DNA of 64,000 nucleotides from Arcuatula senhousia (lineage: Eukaryota > Mollusca > Bivalvia > Mytilida > Mytilidae): the NCBI GenBank assembly GCA_963971305.1, contig OZ020304.1, positions 20,070,103-20,134,102 on the forward strand, written 5' to 3'. Shown here piece by piece: positions 24,361-64,000 of this stretch. A program made the translations under genes and the position numbers. The notes beneath the pieces are model-generated. The model saw nothing but the letters and a program-made list of their open reading frames with translations. It was not told the DNA's origin and made no database searches. Position 1 is the first letter of the stretch. Each line of letters begins with the position of its first letter.

Positions 24361-24741
24361 CTTCAAGGGAAAGAAAGCAGAGACATGAGAGACATTTCCT
24401 TAAAAAAGTAGCCACAGTGTTGAGAATATCAATGTTAATAACGAAATGACTGAACTAGGATTGTCAATTATGGAAATTGTGGACTGAAACAAATATAATT
24501 GCACTTAAGCAAAAAAGGGTTGGTTGAAATTATCTATAAACTCGTTTTGTTGAGAAAAGCTGTAATGATTAGAAAACAAACCTAGCAAATGTAGGTACAA
24601 AAACCCATATTATTCTATTCTTTCCCTTCTTTATGTCCTTAAAACAATAAAATTAATAAGAGAAAAGTTATCACAGAAAACTGACATTATTCAATCAAGC
24701 TAAACTCTGTATTTACATAAAGGATCTAATTGAAAATTTTA

Positions 24742-24924
<183 letters not shown>

Positions 24925-25087
24925 TTATGGTTGACAAGTTACAGTTTGCTTTAAGTCTTCCTGCATTGACTCAATATTGACATTTATGACCACATTCAAA
25001 ACTCATTCTTGTCAGTTTTTAAAGGAAATTAGTTCATTAGGTTATTTCTATTGATAAGAGCATACCAAGGGTTAAATTATTTGCTAA

Positions 25088-25658
25088 TACCCCTTTCACA
25101 TGTACGATATTCTCTTACGAGTTGTAACGATTTTCAAAATTTTTAGTTTTACGAGTTCTTACGATATTATCTTCCAACTTCCCTTTTCCCGAGCTGTCAC
25201 GATTTCATCAGATATCCGAAAATTGTACGCACCCCCGTCCAACGACGATAAAAATTTTAATTTTGAAGCGTTTACGGGCATGTTACGTTGTCTTTACGAT
25301 GTCTTTACTCGCAAACAACTCGCAAAAGAAATGCAGTGCCGCTGCGAGGTCTTCCCGAGTTAGTTAATAGTTTAATGCAGTCATTTATGATCACCAGGAG
25401 TTCTTTACGAGTGACGTGCAATGCGTTTACGAGTTAAATTATGACATTGTCATTTTTTCAACTCGCAAAATTTTAACGTGTCAAAAATCCTCGTAAAACT
25501 TTCACGAGTTCAGACGATTTCACACGAGGTGTCAACATGGTCAAGACCTATTTAAGAGTTACTGAGAGTTAATTGCGAGTAGCTATAGAGTTGCGAGTCT
25601 TCGCGATCGAATACAAGTTGCAAATTCGTAAGGAAATCTCGTATATGTGAAGGGGGTA
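25088..25658. mobile_element. TIR MITE with TAA target duplication, copy 3
   Basis: Carried along in the third tandem segment; identical by eye to 16490-17060. The insertion therefore predates the triplication. Confidence 0.8.
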
Positions 25659-26209
25659 TAATGGATTAAAGTAATTTTATGTTGCCATAATTAAGAGAAT
25701 ATTACCTAGTGGTGGATTTGAAGCCCCTTTTGATTTTTTTTATTGAAAACACATACAAATTCCCGAAGCGTGACGATGGCCGTGGCTTATCTTAATACTC
25801 AATGTCCCATCAGTAAGCAAAATATATGAAACCACCCACGAAACCTTCAGCGAATGCAACTTCCTTTCCTGAAGTCATGTTAAAAAGTCATCTAAGGAAT
25901 TTTTGGTTTCTTATTATAGGGGTAACCAAGACAAACAGTTGCTAACATGTTAAAATATAATATTTGTAATTTTTTTATACCAAATTCTTGATTTTAGCCC
26001 ATAATTTTGTTAACAACAGAGTTTAACAGTGAAGCACCCACTGATTTAAGTTGTATGGTCGAACCATTTAGACAACTTGAAAAAAATAAGTCGATTAAAA
26101 CCAACTATATTTTAATCACCTCACCAGAAGTAATACATAATAAAATAACACATAAAAAGATATTTATAACATTAACGTTTCGTTTTTGTTTATACGGTAC
26201 ACAAGCCTT

Positions 26210-64000
<37,791 letters not shown>

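Overview
The window looks like AT-rich nuclear DNA of an invertebrate animal, most likely a bivalve mollusc. The evidence is short coding exons with GT/AG introns, a very long EGF-repeat gene, intronless B-box/beta-propeller (TRIM-like) genes, and many mollusc-style non-autonomous repeats (SINEs, TIR elements, a Helitron, hairpin-capped elements). The species call is inference. Nothing looks prokaryotic: there are no operons, ribosome binding sites or CRISPR arrays.

Left end, 1-6957 (minus strand): the first four coding exons of a secreted or membrane-anchored protein. It starts at 6957 with a signal peptide and runs off the left edge. Intron 3 and the neighbouring introns carry repeats, including a hairpin-capped element (2663-4190), a TIR element built of 181-bp units (4331-5233) and a SINE (about 5400-5798).

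7000-16262: intergenic and repeat-dominated. It holds a 1.86-kb TIR transposon with a 5-bp target duplication and a SINE nested inside it, a 146-bp tandem array, a 3.4-kb near-perfect palindrome, and a Penelope-like reverse transcriptase fragment that is cut exactly at the palindrome edge.

16263-64000 (minus strand): one large gene, open at the right edge. Thirty-nine EGF-like exons (E1-E39, numbered 5' to 3' from 63976 downward) and a last exon with a transmembrane segment and a short Pro/Ser/Thr-rich tail encode at least 1612 residues of a type I membrane protein. Nearly all EGF exons are 114 bp with phase 1-1 boundaries. The exons fall into five-exon cassettes that were duplicated in tandem (E3-E7 with E8-E12; E16-E20 with E21-E25). 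The 3' end (part of E37, then E38, E39 and the last exon) is present three times in a head-to-tail, almost identical 4299-bp triplication (16263-29162). The right-hand duplication breakpoint lies inside exon E37.

Two introns are unusually large. The 5.5-kb intron between E35 and E36 holds two convergent, intronless B-box/propeller genes (30216-31712 plus; 32972-34516 minus). The 5.9-kb intron between E34 and E35 is almost entirely a set of nested transposons. Another intron (42926-44865) holds a dense cluster of GATAAAC near-palindromes. The strongest signals for follow-up are the 3' triplication, the five-exon cassette history, the non-GT donor of exon E28 and the large palindrome.
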